Assembly: GCA_963798275.1 (NCBI GenBank)
Contig: CAWCTB010000005.1
Coordinates: forward strand, 23,673-87,672
Direction: 5' to 3'
Length of the DNA stretch: 64,000 nucleotides
Source of the DNA: CAWCTB01 sp963798275
GTDB lineage: Bacteria > Acidobacteriota > Terriglobia > Terriglobales > Acidobacteriaceae
This document shows, in pieces, positions 55,259-64,000 of the stretch. The notes beneath the pieces were generated by a model that did not search any database, was not told the DNA's origin, and saw nothing but the letters and a program-made list of their open reading frames with translations. The position numbers were made by a program, and so were the translations under genes. Numbering within the stretch: position 1 is the first letter of the stretch; each line of letters starts with the position of its first letter.

Positions 55259-57505
55259 TTAGAACAGTCGGCCAATGCGGAAGAAGAACTTATGATGTCC
55301 GGTATCGCCGTACGCGTAGGCTCCCTCTACCGGGCCAAAGATCGTGTTCACGATCAGACCGACGGCACCATCAGTGGGGAAACCCGAGGCCTTGTTGATC
55401 ATGCTGGAGGGTGGTCCGTAAACCTGGGCTGCCTCATACACGCCCAGGAAATAGATCCCGCCCCCCAGCAGCGGTGGCAGTCTCGCGAGCTGCCGCAGAT
55501 ATCCCAACTGGAAGAGGAAGTACTTGTCCATCAGCAGTTCGTTGGTGCCGTAGGAGACCAGGACACGCGAGCCTCCCAAAGAAAACTGCGGCAAGCCTGT
55601 GTCGTAGTGATTGAAGGTTGTGCCGGCAAATCCGTTCAGGAAAACGGAGGACGGCTCGCTCAGTCGGAAGAAATTCTGTGAATAGCCCTCCAGCACAGGA
55701 TATTGGCCGCTGGATAACGGACTGGAGTTCGTCCAGAGGAAGTCGACTTGCGCGGCCTGGCCCTGGCGAGGGATGACAGGATTGTCCAAACGGTCCAGCC
55801 GATACTGAACCTTGGCGGCCCCGTAGGCGCCGGAAACAGCAGGCAGTTCTTGCGGATTTCCGACTTGGCGCTGGTAGCTGTCCCAGCCGCCCTCGTAGCC
55901 GAAGCGCAGCTCGCCGGTGTTTCCAAACTGATAGCCCGCATCGATGCCGCCACCGAGGAAATTCTTGCGGTACGTGGAGACCAGTTGATTGTTGTCGTAG
56001 AAATATATCGGATCGCTGTACCCCTCTGCTCTCGGCGCGACAAACCAGTGGGTCTGCGGAGTGAAGGGATGGTAATACTCTGACCGCAGCCCGTACTGGG
56101 AGAACAGAATGATGTCATTGCGCCATTCTGAGCGGAAGCCTCCAATATCCATCCAGGTGACTCTCGCTCCCATGTTGAACGTAACGTTTTTGGGACTGGA
56201 GCCGTCGACCAGGATGAGGGGGCTAACGACGGGCGGCCCATACGCGTTTTCCTCGGTCTTGATCAACAGCCCTTGCTGGCCATTGCGTTCCACAATTGAA
56301 TAGCTGAGGGTGGAAAATCGCCCCATGCCTTTCAAATGCATGATTTCCTGGTCCAACTCCTGGTAGTCGATGGGCTTGCCTACCAGGCCGGCCATTTGGT
56401 CTTGGACCTTCTGCGAGAGATTCCCGTTCACGCCCGTAACTGCTACAAACGTCGGAACCGGGGTGGTGGTGATGCGGCGCGCGTTCCGCTCGGCCAGGTA
56501 CTGGTTCCAGGTCGCCTCGTCGACCGCGAGAGTCAATAGGACTTTGGACTTGGCAGCAGCGGCGTCATATCCGGCCTTGATAATGGCGTCAGCGTCATCA
56601 AAACTCAACGCACCCCACTTCTGCACCGGAACCGACACCAGGATGTCCGCCATCTCCATGCTCTGGAGTTCATTGGCGGAGATCATGACCGAGATGGATT
56701 GGCCGAGGACAGCGAACGAGGAGAGATTCGCATCGGGTTTCAAGGGCGCTTCGGCCAGATGAATCCCGACGACCAGATCGGCGCCCATCTTCTTAGCTAC
56801 CTGGACAGGAAGGTTCTCCAGTAGCCCACCGTCGGCGTAGATGGAACCGTCATCCCGCACAGGCGTAAAGATACCGGGCAGGGACATGGTGGAGCGAAGG
56901 GCCAGAGACAACGAGCCGCTGCGGAAGACGTGAGGTTTGCCGCTGACCAGGTCGGTAGCCACGCAGGCGAAGGGAATGGGAAGATCGTTGAAGCTCTTGA
57001 TCTCGGAGTAGGGAAGGGCAACCTTATCGAGAATCAGAGACACCTGTTGGCCGGAGTTGAAGCCCCCCGGAAACTGCACCCCTTTGCGTATACCGAATTC
57101 AAGGCCGTTGGGATAGTCACGGGCGTCCTCCTTGCGGCGGAAGGAAAGGTCGTCGAAGGGCGTCTGCCCGGCCATCACCTCGTCCCAGTTGATGCTGTTC
57201 ACCACCTCGCGAAGCTCGGCGGCATTACGGCCGGTGGCGTAAACCCCGCCGACCAGGCCTCCCATACTGGTGCCGGACACGTAGTCCACGGGGATATGAT
57301 GTTCTTCCATCCAGGTAATGACCCCGACGTGGGCCAGTCCGAGGGCCCCGCCGCCTTGCAGGGCCAGACCCACCGTCTGACGCCTGGGTTTTGGCGGCGC
57401 CTCCTGCGAAGCCAGGTACATCGGGGCCGTGAGGCCAAGGACGAGAACGAGAGTGACGACGCGAAGCGCAACGCCCTTGAGGGCAAAGCTGATCGGAATC
57501 TTCAT
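55259..57505 (-). CDS. Patatin-like phospholipase with POTRA and beta-barrel (type Vd autotransporter)
   Basis: 748 residues. Signal peptide (MKIPISFALKGVALRVVTLV, then LVLGLTAPMYLA). Patatin domain: oxyanion motif GGGALGLAHVG at 51-61, catalytic Ser80 in GTSMGG and Asp225 in ADGG, so both catalytic residues are present. A POTRA-like domain (FVAVTGVNGNLSQKVQDQM, DQEIMHLKGMGRFSTLSY) follows, then a bacterial surface-antigen beta-barrel ending in FFRIGRLF with a terminal Phe. This order is the PlpD-type two-in-one secretion of a lipase. AGGTGG stands five bases before ATG 57505. The barrel exports the lipase or anchors it on the surface. Confidence 0.88.
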   Translation of the reverse strand: MKIPISFALKGVALRVVTLVLVLGLTAPMYLASQEAPPKPRRQTVGLALQGGGALGLAHVGVITWMEEHHIPVDYVSGTSMGGLVGGVYATGRNAAELREVVNSINWDEVMAGQTPFDDLSFRRKEDARDYPNGLEFGIRKGVQFPGGFNSGQQVSLILDKVALPYSEIKSFNDLPIPFACVATDLVSGKPHVFRSGSLSLALRSTMSLPGIFTPVRDDGSIYADGGLLENLPVQVAKKMGADLVVGIHLAEAPLKPDANLSSFAVLGQSISVMISANELQSMEMADILVSVPVQKWGALSFDDADAIIKAGYDAAAAKSKVLLTLAVDEATWNQYLAERNARRITTTPVPTFVAVTGVNGNLSQKVQDQMAGLVGKPIDYQELDQEIMHLKGMGRFSTLSYSIVERNGQQGLLIKTEENAYGPPVVSPLILVDGSSPKNVTFNMGARVTWMDIGGFRSEWRNDIILFSQYGLRSEYYHPFTPQTHWFVAPRAEGYSDPIYFYDNNQLVSTYRKNFLGGGIDAGYQFGNTGELRFGYEGGWDSYQRQVGNPQELPAVSGAYGAAKVQYRLDRLDNPVIPRQGQAAQVDFLWTNSSPLSSGQYPVLEGYSQNFFRLSEPSSVFLNGFAGTTFNHYDTGLPQFSLGGSRVLVSYGTNELLMDKYFLFQLGYLRQLARLPPLLGGGIYFLGVYEAAQVYGPPSSMINKASGFPTDGAVGLIVNTIFGPVEGAYAYGDTGHHKFFFRIGRLF

Positions 57506-57923
57506 CATGACCACCTGAAAGAACCTGCTTTGGTTAATAAGGTGAATGGTGACTCGCACGACGAACGTCGCAGGCGTGGCAACGCGCTGTGAGGATCACC
57601 CCGGCAAAATATCGCGATACCTATCAGAGTAAGTCCTCCGCTCCGAAACCGCACCTTTTCTTTTACGAGGAATGGCCTGAATTTGTAGCAGTGCCGGGAG
57701 TGCTTACCCGGCTGCAACCGCGCGGCTCCTGCCCGGTAACGCGGAGTGACGGCCAGAGCGGAAACAAGTTCGAAGGCTTCCCTCCAGCACCTAGTAGCCG
57801 AAATTGCTATCGGCTGCGCAAGACCAATGCATGATGGTGCGCACGTTTTCACTGCCTGTGAGAAAATCTTAGCAAGCTAGGGTTGCGGCGAGGACGGTAT
57901 CCCCCATTTTGTTTCACCTTGTC

Positions 57924-57941
57924 CCGCGGCAGATGCCGCGG
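57924..57941. repeat. Hairpin in the patatin-DUF481 gap
   Basis: CCGCGGCA (57924-57931) and TGCCGCGG (57934-57941) form an eight-base stem with a two-base loop. The gap 57506-57998 otherwise shows nothing that I can support. Confidence 0.4.
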
Positions 57942-57998
57942 CCAGGCGACTTCGGCTTCCCCCGAGCCTAGAAAATTCCACAACTTGAGAGGTTGTTC

Positions 57999-59051
57999 GT
58001 GCTAAAGAAAATCGCAATCGTTCTGTTTGTTCTGGGCTGTGTGGCTGCATCGTTTCGCTGAAACGGTAACGCTGAACAATGGCGATCGACTCACCGGAGC
58101 CATTCTGAGCATGGATGGTAAGAAGCTCACGATCAAGACTGCCTACGCGGGGGAGGTGGCGATCGACTGGAGTTCGGTCAGCCAGTTCTCCTCCGATCAG
58201 CCCATGGTGATCACGCGCACGGACAAGCAGGTGCTTTCCGGGCCGGTCAAGACGGAAGGCAGCGACGTCATGGTGACGACGGCGCAGGGCGTGCAGAAGG
58301 TTCCTCTGGCCGACGTGTCCATGCTGCGTTCGCCCGCCGATCAGGCTGCTTACGAGAAGTCGCTCCATCCCGGCATGATGCAAGGCTGGGGCGGCGGCGG
58401 AAGCTTCGGCTTCGCGCTGGCTCGCGGCAATAGCGAGACCACCAACCTGGCCCTGGGCTTCAATGCGTTGCGCAAGACGTCGAAGGACGCTTGGGTCATC
58501 AATGCGGCGTCCATTTACTCGGCGGACAATAATCTGAACACCACGAGCGCCAATTCCTCCAGGGTCTCATTCGCTACGACCGCAATCTGAACAAGCGGCT
58601 GTTCGCGTACGGCGCATTCGCCGGCGGCTACGATGAGTTGCAGGATTTGAACTATCGCATCACGATGGGCGGCGGCCTGGGCTTCCACGCGATCATGACG
58701 GACCGGACCACTCTCGATCTGCTGGGCGGTTTCGGCTACACCCGTGAGTCCTACACCGTCCCGCCGATCAACAACCTGTTCACCGCGACGCTGGGCGACG
58801 AGTTCGCCTACAAGTGGACCAAGAACACGGTAATCATCCAAAACCTGTATTATCTGCCGGCGCTGAACCAGACCAGCAACTACAAAGTCAACTTCGACTT
58901 CGGCGTCGCCACCAAGCTGAACGGCTGGCTGACCGCCAACATGAACTTCAATGACCGCTACAACAGTCAGCCCGTGTTGGGGAACAAGAAGAACGACGTG
59001 CTGTTCACCACCGGCTTGGGCTTCACCTTCGGAGGCAAACCGGCGCAGTAG
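57999..59051 (+). CDS. DUF481 family outer-membrane protein (two frame breaks)
   Basis: GTG 57999 starts a signal sequence (LKKIAIVLFVLGCVAAS), then the frame breaks at about 58054 (one extra base) and continues as ETVTLNNGDRLTGAILSMDG. A beta-barrel follows (GWGGGGSFGFALARGNSETT, RKTSKDAWVINAASIYSADN). A second break at about 58558 (one base missing) leads to LIRYDRNLNKRLFAYGAF and the final strands (KKNDVLFTTGLGFTFGG). It ends in KPAQ. DUF481 barrels are YdiY-like salt-induced outer membrane proteins. Rebuilt length is about 350 residues. GAGAGG precedes the GTG. Confidence 0.82.
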
Positions 59052-59136
59052 CGTTCAAGGGATCGCAGAGCCGGGCAGGCAGGACGGAGCGGGTCGCACA
59101 GCCTCACGCGTCGCGACGTCGGCTGGGTTGTGTCGC

Positions 59137-59915
59137 TTACAGCACCTGGTGTTCGGTCTGCGCCGAGGCGATGGGGTGGTTGCGATCGACGGCGATCAGG
59201 ATGGCGAGGATGCACTCGGCAGAGGAGAGCCTTCAGCTCCCCAGTGTTGCTTCGCCCATGTGCCGGCTGCGGCACCGATCGTCAGCGGCGCCACAGACCG
59301 ACAGCAGGAAAGCGCTTCTCCGGAAATCAGGCTGGGAGAATAGCTGCCTGACGGTGCGCGACATTGGCGTACCAGACGCATGGGTATCGTGGATCCAGAA
59401 CAGACTCTCGGAGAGGGACTCCGCAAATTTGGTTAGCGTCCCCGTCACAAAGGTTGTGTACACGTTGAGCGTGCCAAAGTGGGTCAGCGTGGCGGTCTGT
59501 ATGCCCATGGCGAAGGCCAGGGTTGCAATCATGGCGAAATAGGTTGGGGATTGCATATCGACCACCTGGCCCAAGTGCATCGCGGGGGTTGCGCGAGAAA
59601 ACCCAAGCAACAGGAAGGCTTCTACCCCAAGGTGACAGACGCTATCCGCTGTATCCCGTGCCGTCCAGCCGCCTCGATTCCCACCCGTGTCGCCACCAGC
59701 CCGAGCACGTAGGACGCGATAGCGCAGGCCGGGCGTGCGATCGCGCCCGGGGAGGCCTGGCCGGACGCAATTCCAACTTGGACGCTATTCCCGCTCATAT
59801 TGGCGGTGAAGATATGGAACAGCGCGATGTAGCCAACCGCGTCCGCGAAGCCTCCAACCAGGGTGAGACTGAGCGCCACCGCGGCTCTTCGGTTTTGGCT
59901 GGCACGACCTGGCAT
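59137..59915 (-). pseudogene. DUF1275 (YoaK-like) membrane protein, multiply broken
   Basis: Predicted inner-membrane protein of the YoaK/DUF1275 family. N-terminal LTLVGGFADAVGYIALFHIF and TANMSGNSVQVGIASGQ are the family signature. Frame breaks at about 59615, 59310 and 59200 separate it from FAMIATLAFAMGIQTATLTH, then LTIGAAAGTWAKQHWG, then ILAILIAVDRNHPIA, ending at 59137. Rebuilt length is about 255 residues. Because the breaks cluster in a poorly read stretch, an intact gene is more likely than a dead one. Confidence 0.7.
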
Positions 59916-60219
59916 ATTGCAGCTGCATCAGCATATCCGAAAAGCTCCGGATCGCCTCGACTGGAATGCAGCCCGACAGCGAGGGGAGCGGTGTGCAGCA
60001 GGGGAGAACCTTTCTGACCAGGAAGCGGAAAGCCACGCCCGCCGCGGCCAGATGAATCCCACATTGTCAGGGTTATGGAGCGCCCGTCGGGCACCCGCAT
60101 CGTCCGCTCCGATCGCCAAAGCGGCCGGCCCTGAGATTCGCTTTGCGTTTCGCTCGAAAAAACCCTATTCTCTAACGACGCCTTACCTCTCGTGCCGTGC
60201 CAGGAGGCAGCCGTCGAAA

Positions 60220-61615
60220 TTGTCCATCGCTAACTCCCCCGCCTTCGAAACGAAGCCCCCGACTGCACCTCGCGTTTCGGTGTTCAGCAAGAAATCGGTA
60301 AAGCTCACACTATGGCCGCTGGTGGCGGCGACGTTCTTCATGGTCTCCGGCGGGACCTACGGCACCGAAGACATCGTTCGTGGCGCGGGTTATGGAAGGG
60401 CCATCCTCATTCTTCTGGTGACGCCCATTCTTTGGAGTCTGCCCACTGCGTTCATGATCGGCGAGCTTTCCAGCGCGCTGCCCGCCGAGGGCGGCTATTA
60501 CGCGTGGGTCCGGCGGGCGTTGGGAAACTTCTGGGGATTCCAAGAGGCATGGCTGTCGCTGACGGCGAGCGTTTTCGACATGGCGATCTATCCCACGCTG
60601 TTCGTCGCGTACCTGGCGAGGCTTTTTCCCTGGTTCGAGGTGAATCATCGCGGCGTCGTGGTCGGGCTGGCGGTGGTGTTGGTCTGTACCGGCTGAACAT
60701 TGCTGGCATACGCGTGGTGGGGACGACTTCGGTCTGGCTCTTCTTTCTGCTTCCGCACCCTTCGCCATGATCGTGATCCTTGCGCCATTCAAGTATGGCG
60801 CGTTCGCCGATGCCGTCGTCACTACCACAACGTCGCACACGACCTCATGGGTGGGTTGCTGGTCTCGATGTGGAATTACATGGACGGGACAATGCCTCGA
60901 CCATCGCGGCCGAGGTGGGGCAGCCGCAGCGCACATATCCGCGCGCCATGCTGTCAGCGGTTGCGCTGGTGGCGTTCAGCTATATTCTTCCCGTCGCGGC
61001 GATGTCGCTGACACACCTGAGCCCCACGACGTGGGACACAGGCTCGTGGGCCGATATCGCCGGCATGGTGGGCGGGCCACTTCGAGTGGCGCTGGTGGGC
61101 GGAGATGATGAGCGCGTTCGGCATGTTCAACGCGCTGGTGCTCAGCTACTCGCGGCTGCCGTTCGCCATGGCGCTAGTTGATATGTGGCCGGCGGTTTCG
61201 CCCACACCACGCGCCGCACGAAAGCTCCGTGGGTGTCGATTGGTGTTTGGCGACCGGATGGGGGCTTTGCCTGGGTCTTGGATTCGAGCGGCTGGTAACC
61301 ATCGACATACTGATTTACGGCGCCAGCTTATTCCTTGAATTTCTCGCGCTCGCGGTGCTTCGCTTCAAAGAACCCGGTCTGCCGCGCGCCTTGAACTTTC
61401 CGGAGGCACCGCGGGTGCGGTGCTAATCGGGGTGTGTCCGATGCTGTTGCTTGTCCTCTCGGTGGAGGAAGTGGAGGGTGAGCGCATCTTGGGCATGAAT
61501 GCGCTGCTCTTCGGTTTTCTTCCTGTTGATCATCGCCGGATTTCTCGCTTACATACCCATTTCGCTGCTCGCAAAAATCCGGCAGCTGCCCGCTCCTGCC
61601 GCATCCGCGGAATAG
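60220..61615 (+). pseudogene. APC-superfamily amino-acid permease, multiply broken
   Basis: Twelve-helix amino-acid transporter. The N-terminal block LWPLVAATFFMVSGGTYGTE is the APC signature, with GYYAWVRRALGNFWGFQEAW. Later pieces, each in a different frame, are LNIAGIRVVGTTSVW, ASTIAAEVGQPQRTYPRAML, ALVAFSYILPVAAMSL, FGMFNALVLSYSRLPFAMAL, PEAPRVRC and IIAGFLAYIPISLLAKI. At least seven frame breaks occur in 1.4 kb. TTG 60220 is a possible start, with AGGAGG 12 bases upstream; the gap 59916-60219 shows no other gene. Substrate unknown. Likely intact in the real genome. Confidence 0.7.
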
Positions 61616-61646
61616 CCACTATCTTCTGTGCTCAGCCGCAAGTCAG

Positions 61647-62650
61647 CTACTGCGATTTGACCACCAGCAGTTCGAAGGTGCCCGGGATCGTAGGCGGCCG
61701 GAGATCGTTCGGCCCCTTTTCCCCGAACTGCGCCGTCACCACATAAACGGTGCCTGTATCCGGATCGAGCGTCATCGTACGGGCTCCGCGCGCGGTCGCG
61801 AGTGTCTGCTTCACTGAGTACTTGTCCGGGCGAATCTTCGTGAATCACCGATAGCGTTCCCTCGCCGCACGACATGAAAGCCTCCTGCGTTTTCTGGTTG
61901 AAGGCTCCTGCATCCACGCCACCACCAATCGGCACCGTCGTCACCGTTTTGCCGCTGACGTCGGTGACGGCCATCACCTTGTTGCCGCATCCTGAGAACA
62001 GCCGGCTATGTGCCGGCGTCAAAGGCTAGGGCGCGGGCTCTTCGCAGCCTTTCAGCACCCAATGTGCTGTGACCGTGTTTGACTTCACATCCACGGCGGC
62101 GATTTCGCTCTTGTCCTCAATGTTGACGAACAGCTTCCCTTTGCCGTCGCTGGCCGGGGAACTCCGGCTTGCCCCCCAGCGGAATTGTGGCGACAACCTT
62201 GTTGCTCGCGGCGTCAACCACAGTCGCATCCTGGCTCTTCGCGTTGAAGGTGAAAACGTGTTTCGAGAACGGCTCGTACAGGACGGCGTCAGGCCGTCCA
62301 CCAACTTTTATCTTGTCGGTGACTTTCAGGGTTCTCAAATCGAACACGGCAACAGTGTCGTCTCCGCCATTGCTTACGAAGCCCTTGTTCAACTCCGGTG
62401 CAAGTGCCACACCGTGAATGCCAGAGAGATCCGGGATGTCGGCAGTTTGTTTCAAGGTTTTCGTGTCCACCACCATCACGTGAGTGCCGCGGGTGATGAA
62501 CAACCGCTGGCCTTCTTTGTCGAAGGTGAGATAGTCCCACCCACCCTCGCCGCCCAACTTTACGGTGTTGACGACCTTGAATTGTTTCTGGGCAAACGCG
62601 GGCGCGGCCATCATGCCCGCAGTGAACAGCAGAATGAAAACTTTCTTCAT
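61647..62650 (-). pseudogene. YVTN/YncE-like beta-propeller protein, multiply broken
   Basis: Exported protein: signal KKVFILLFTAGMMAAPAFA, then repeats with the YVTN core (RLFITRGTHVMVVDTKTLKQ, GFVSNGGDDTVAVFDLRTLK, HVFTFNAKSQDATVVDAASN). Breaks at about 62160, 62030 and 61840 separate SDGKGKLFVNIEDKSEIAAV, LFSGCGNKVMAVTDVSGKTV and VYVVTAQFGEKG, ending in LLVVKSQ at 61647. A seven-bladed propeller of about 335 residues is inferred. It lies just downstream of the RND pump in the same direction. Confidence 0.7.
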
Positions 62651-62665
62651 GACTTCTCTCCTCGG

Positions 62666-64000
62666 TTACTGAGCTTCAGAATTCGTGACGTGGTCGCGGT
62701 TCAGATAGTAATGAACCGCGGGGGTGATGATCAGCGAGAGCAGCATTGAAATAGTAAGGCCGCCGATCACGGCAATGGCGAGCGGCTGCAGCATCTGTGA
62801 GCCGGCGCCCAGGGCCAAGGCCAGCGGGAACATACCGGCGACTGCAGCCAACGCGGTCATTAGTATCGGGCGAAGACGGCGCCGCCCGGCTTGGATCATT
62901 GACTCTTCTGCGCTAAAGCCCGCGGCCCGGAACTTCTGATCGGCATCGAGCAACAGTATCCCGTTCTTGGCAACAATGCCAATGACCATGATCAGTCCCA
63001 TGAACGAAGCAATGTTGAAGTCCGTGCCCGTGATCAACAAAGCCAGAAATACTCCTGAGGTCGAGAGCAGCGCCGAGGCCAGTATCGCCAAAGGCGCGCC
63101 CAGGGTCCGGAATTCGAAAGCAGCACAACAAAGACGAGCAACGTCGCCAATACAAGCACCAGCATCAAGTCGTGAAAGGATTGCTGCTGTTCTCGTAAGT
63201 CCCACTGTAGGTCGACCCCGAATGGACGCCGGCAGATGCAAGTCCTTCCACCGTCTTCTGCACCGCCTTGATAGCTGTGCCCAGGTCCGGCCCTCGAGAC
63301 GGGCGGTGACGGTCACGTCTCGTTGCAGGTTCTCGCGACGAATTTCAGTTTGCCCTGGGAGGTTCCGTCACTTCCGCCAACGTACCCAAAGTCGCGGTGC
63401 GGCCCCTCGAACTGTTCAGCAGCGTATTGCTCATGGCCTCCCAACGAGCTGCGGTTCTCGTCCGGTAGCGCACGCGAATGGTGTAGGCCATGTCGTTCGC
63501 GATGACCGGAGTCGCCGCCGGTTCGCCTTCCAGTATCGCGCTGGCATCGAAGCAACTTCCTCCGCAGTGAAGCCGGCGCGCGCAGCGACGGTCGGATTCA
63601 CATTAAACACGGTGGCCGGATTGCTGATGGTGTTATCGATGCCGTTCAGTATGTCAACCACGCCGTGGATCTTGCCGATGGCGTCGTCCACCTTGGGCGC
63701 CCACTCGTTCAGCAAGTCGCGTCGGGCGAGAACAGTTTGATCTGCACTGGCTCAGGAGCATTCGACAGGTCGCCGATCATGTCCTGCAGCACTTGCACGA
63801 ATTCCACATCCAGGCCGGGCTCACCCTTGGCAATCTCCGCCAGCGCAACTCGGACATGATCTCATCCACACTGCGGCTGCGCTTGCTCTTCAGCTTCACG
63901 GCGATATCGCCCCGGTTGGCCTCGGTCACCGCCGCCAGCCCCAGTTGCAGGCCGGTACGCCGGGAATAGCTCTCCACCTCGGGCACCCGGCGAATCATCT
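62666..64000 (-). pseudogene. RND-family efflux permease, C-terminal part, multiply broken and cut by the window edge
   Basis: Inner-membrane pump of the RND superfamily (AcrB/CusA-like). The C-terminal helices are clear: LASALLSTSGVFLALLITGT, FMGLIMVIGIVAKNGILLLD, RPILMTALAAVAGMFPLALA. Further upstream, in other frames, are WAPKVDDAIGKIHGVVDIL, FNVNPTVAARAGFTAEEVAS and VPEVESYSRRTGLQLGLAAV from the periplasmic porter domains. At least five breaks occur in 1.3 kb, and the 5' end lies beyond the window. Substrate cannot be told. Confidence 0.7.

Overview
The window looks like a chromosomal slice of a GC-rich, Gram-negative bacterium, most likely an Acidobacteriota (Terriglobia-type) genome. 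The Gram-negative cell plan is read from lpxC, kdsB and a POTRA/beta-barrel protein. The acidobacterial assignment is inference from the mix of secreted carboxypeptidase-regulatory-like proteins, CarD, bactofilin, a DUF2089/SHOCT operon and dispersed intergenic hairpins. No rRNA is present, and one tRNA gene (tRNA-Leu, CAA) is seen.

Layout. 0.2-2.0 kb: recA and a YdeI-type gene. 2.0-11 kb: cupin, CPBP protease, gyrA, a secreted Gly/Tyr-rich protein, a GT39-like membrane protein and gyrB. 11-15.5 kb: mscL, citrate synthase, an FmdB zinc-ribbon protein and kdsB. 15.5-27.6 kb is a long minus-strand series: M48 protease, manB-manC-manA (GDP-mannose supply), an aminotransferase, coaD, folK, lpxC, a secreted protein and RNase R. 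27.9-33.3 kb: bactofilin, murJ, a Gcr/COG4389-type membrane protein and a HAD phosphatase. 33.6-40 kb: a receiver-like protein, a 35-residue membrane peptide, ppa, a MOSC protein, the nadD-rsfS-rlmH cluster, greA with a CDP-alcohol phosphatidyltransferase, and carD. 40.8-50.4 kb: the DUF2089 / membrane / SHOCT-like operon, an S9 peptidase, several small envelope proteins and two tandem paralogous carboxypeptidase-regulatory-like secreted proteins. 50.4-55 kb: ppk, then tRNA-Leu followed by a two-gene toxin-antitoxin module that is closed by a second copy of the tRNA 3' end, then a HEAT-repeat protein. 55-64 kb: a patatin/POTRA/barrel protein (type Vd secretion architecture), DUF481, DUF1275, an amino-acid permease, a YVTN beta-propeller protein and an RND pump running off the end.

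A dominant feature is the number of reading-frame breaks. About eighteen single-base indels, roughly fifteen of them insertions, interrupt otherwise perfectly conserved housekeeping genes (recA, manB, manC, manA, rnr, murJ, rlmH and others), and the last 5 kb is broken many times more. The insertion bias and the essential nature of the genes point to uncorrected long-read sequence error rather than biology. Genes are therefore given with their reconstructed full spans, with the break positions stated. The most interesting real structures are the tRNA-Leu-bounded toxin-antitoxin mini-island, the DUF2089/SHOCT operon with its shared short motif, two families of dispersed hairpins, the type Vd patatin, and small unannotated proteins in apparently empty DNA.
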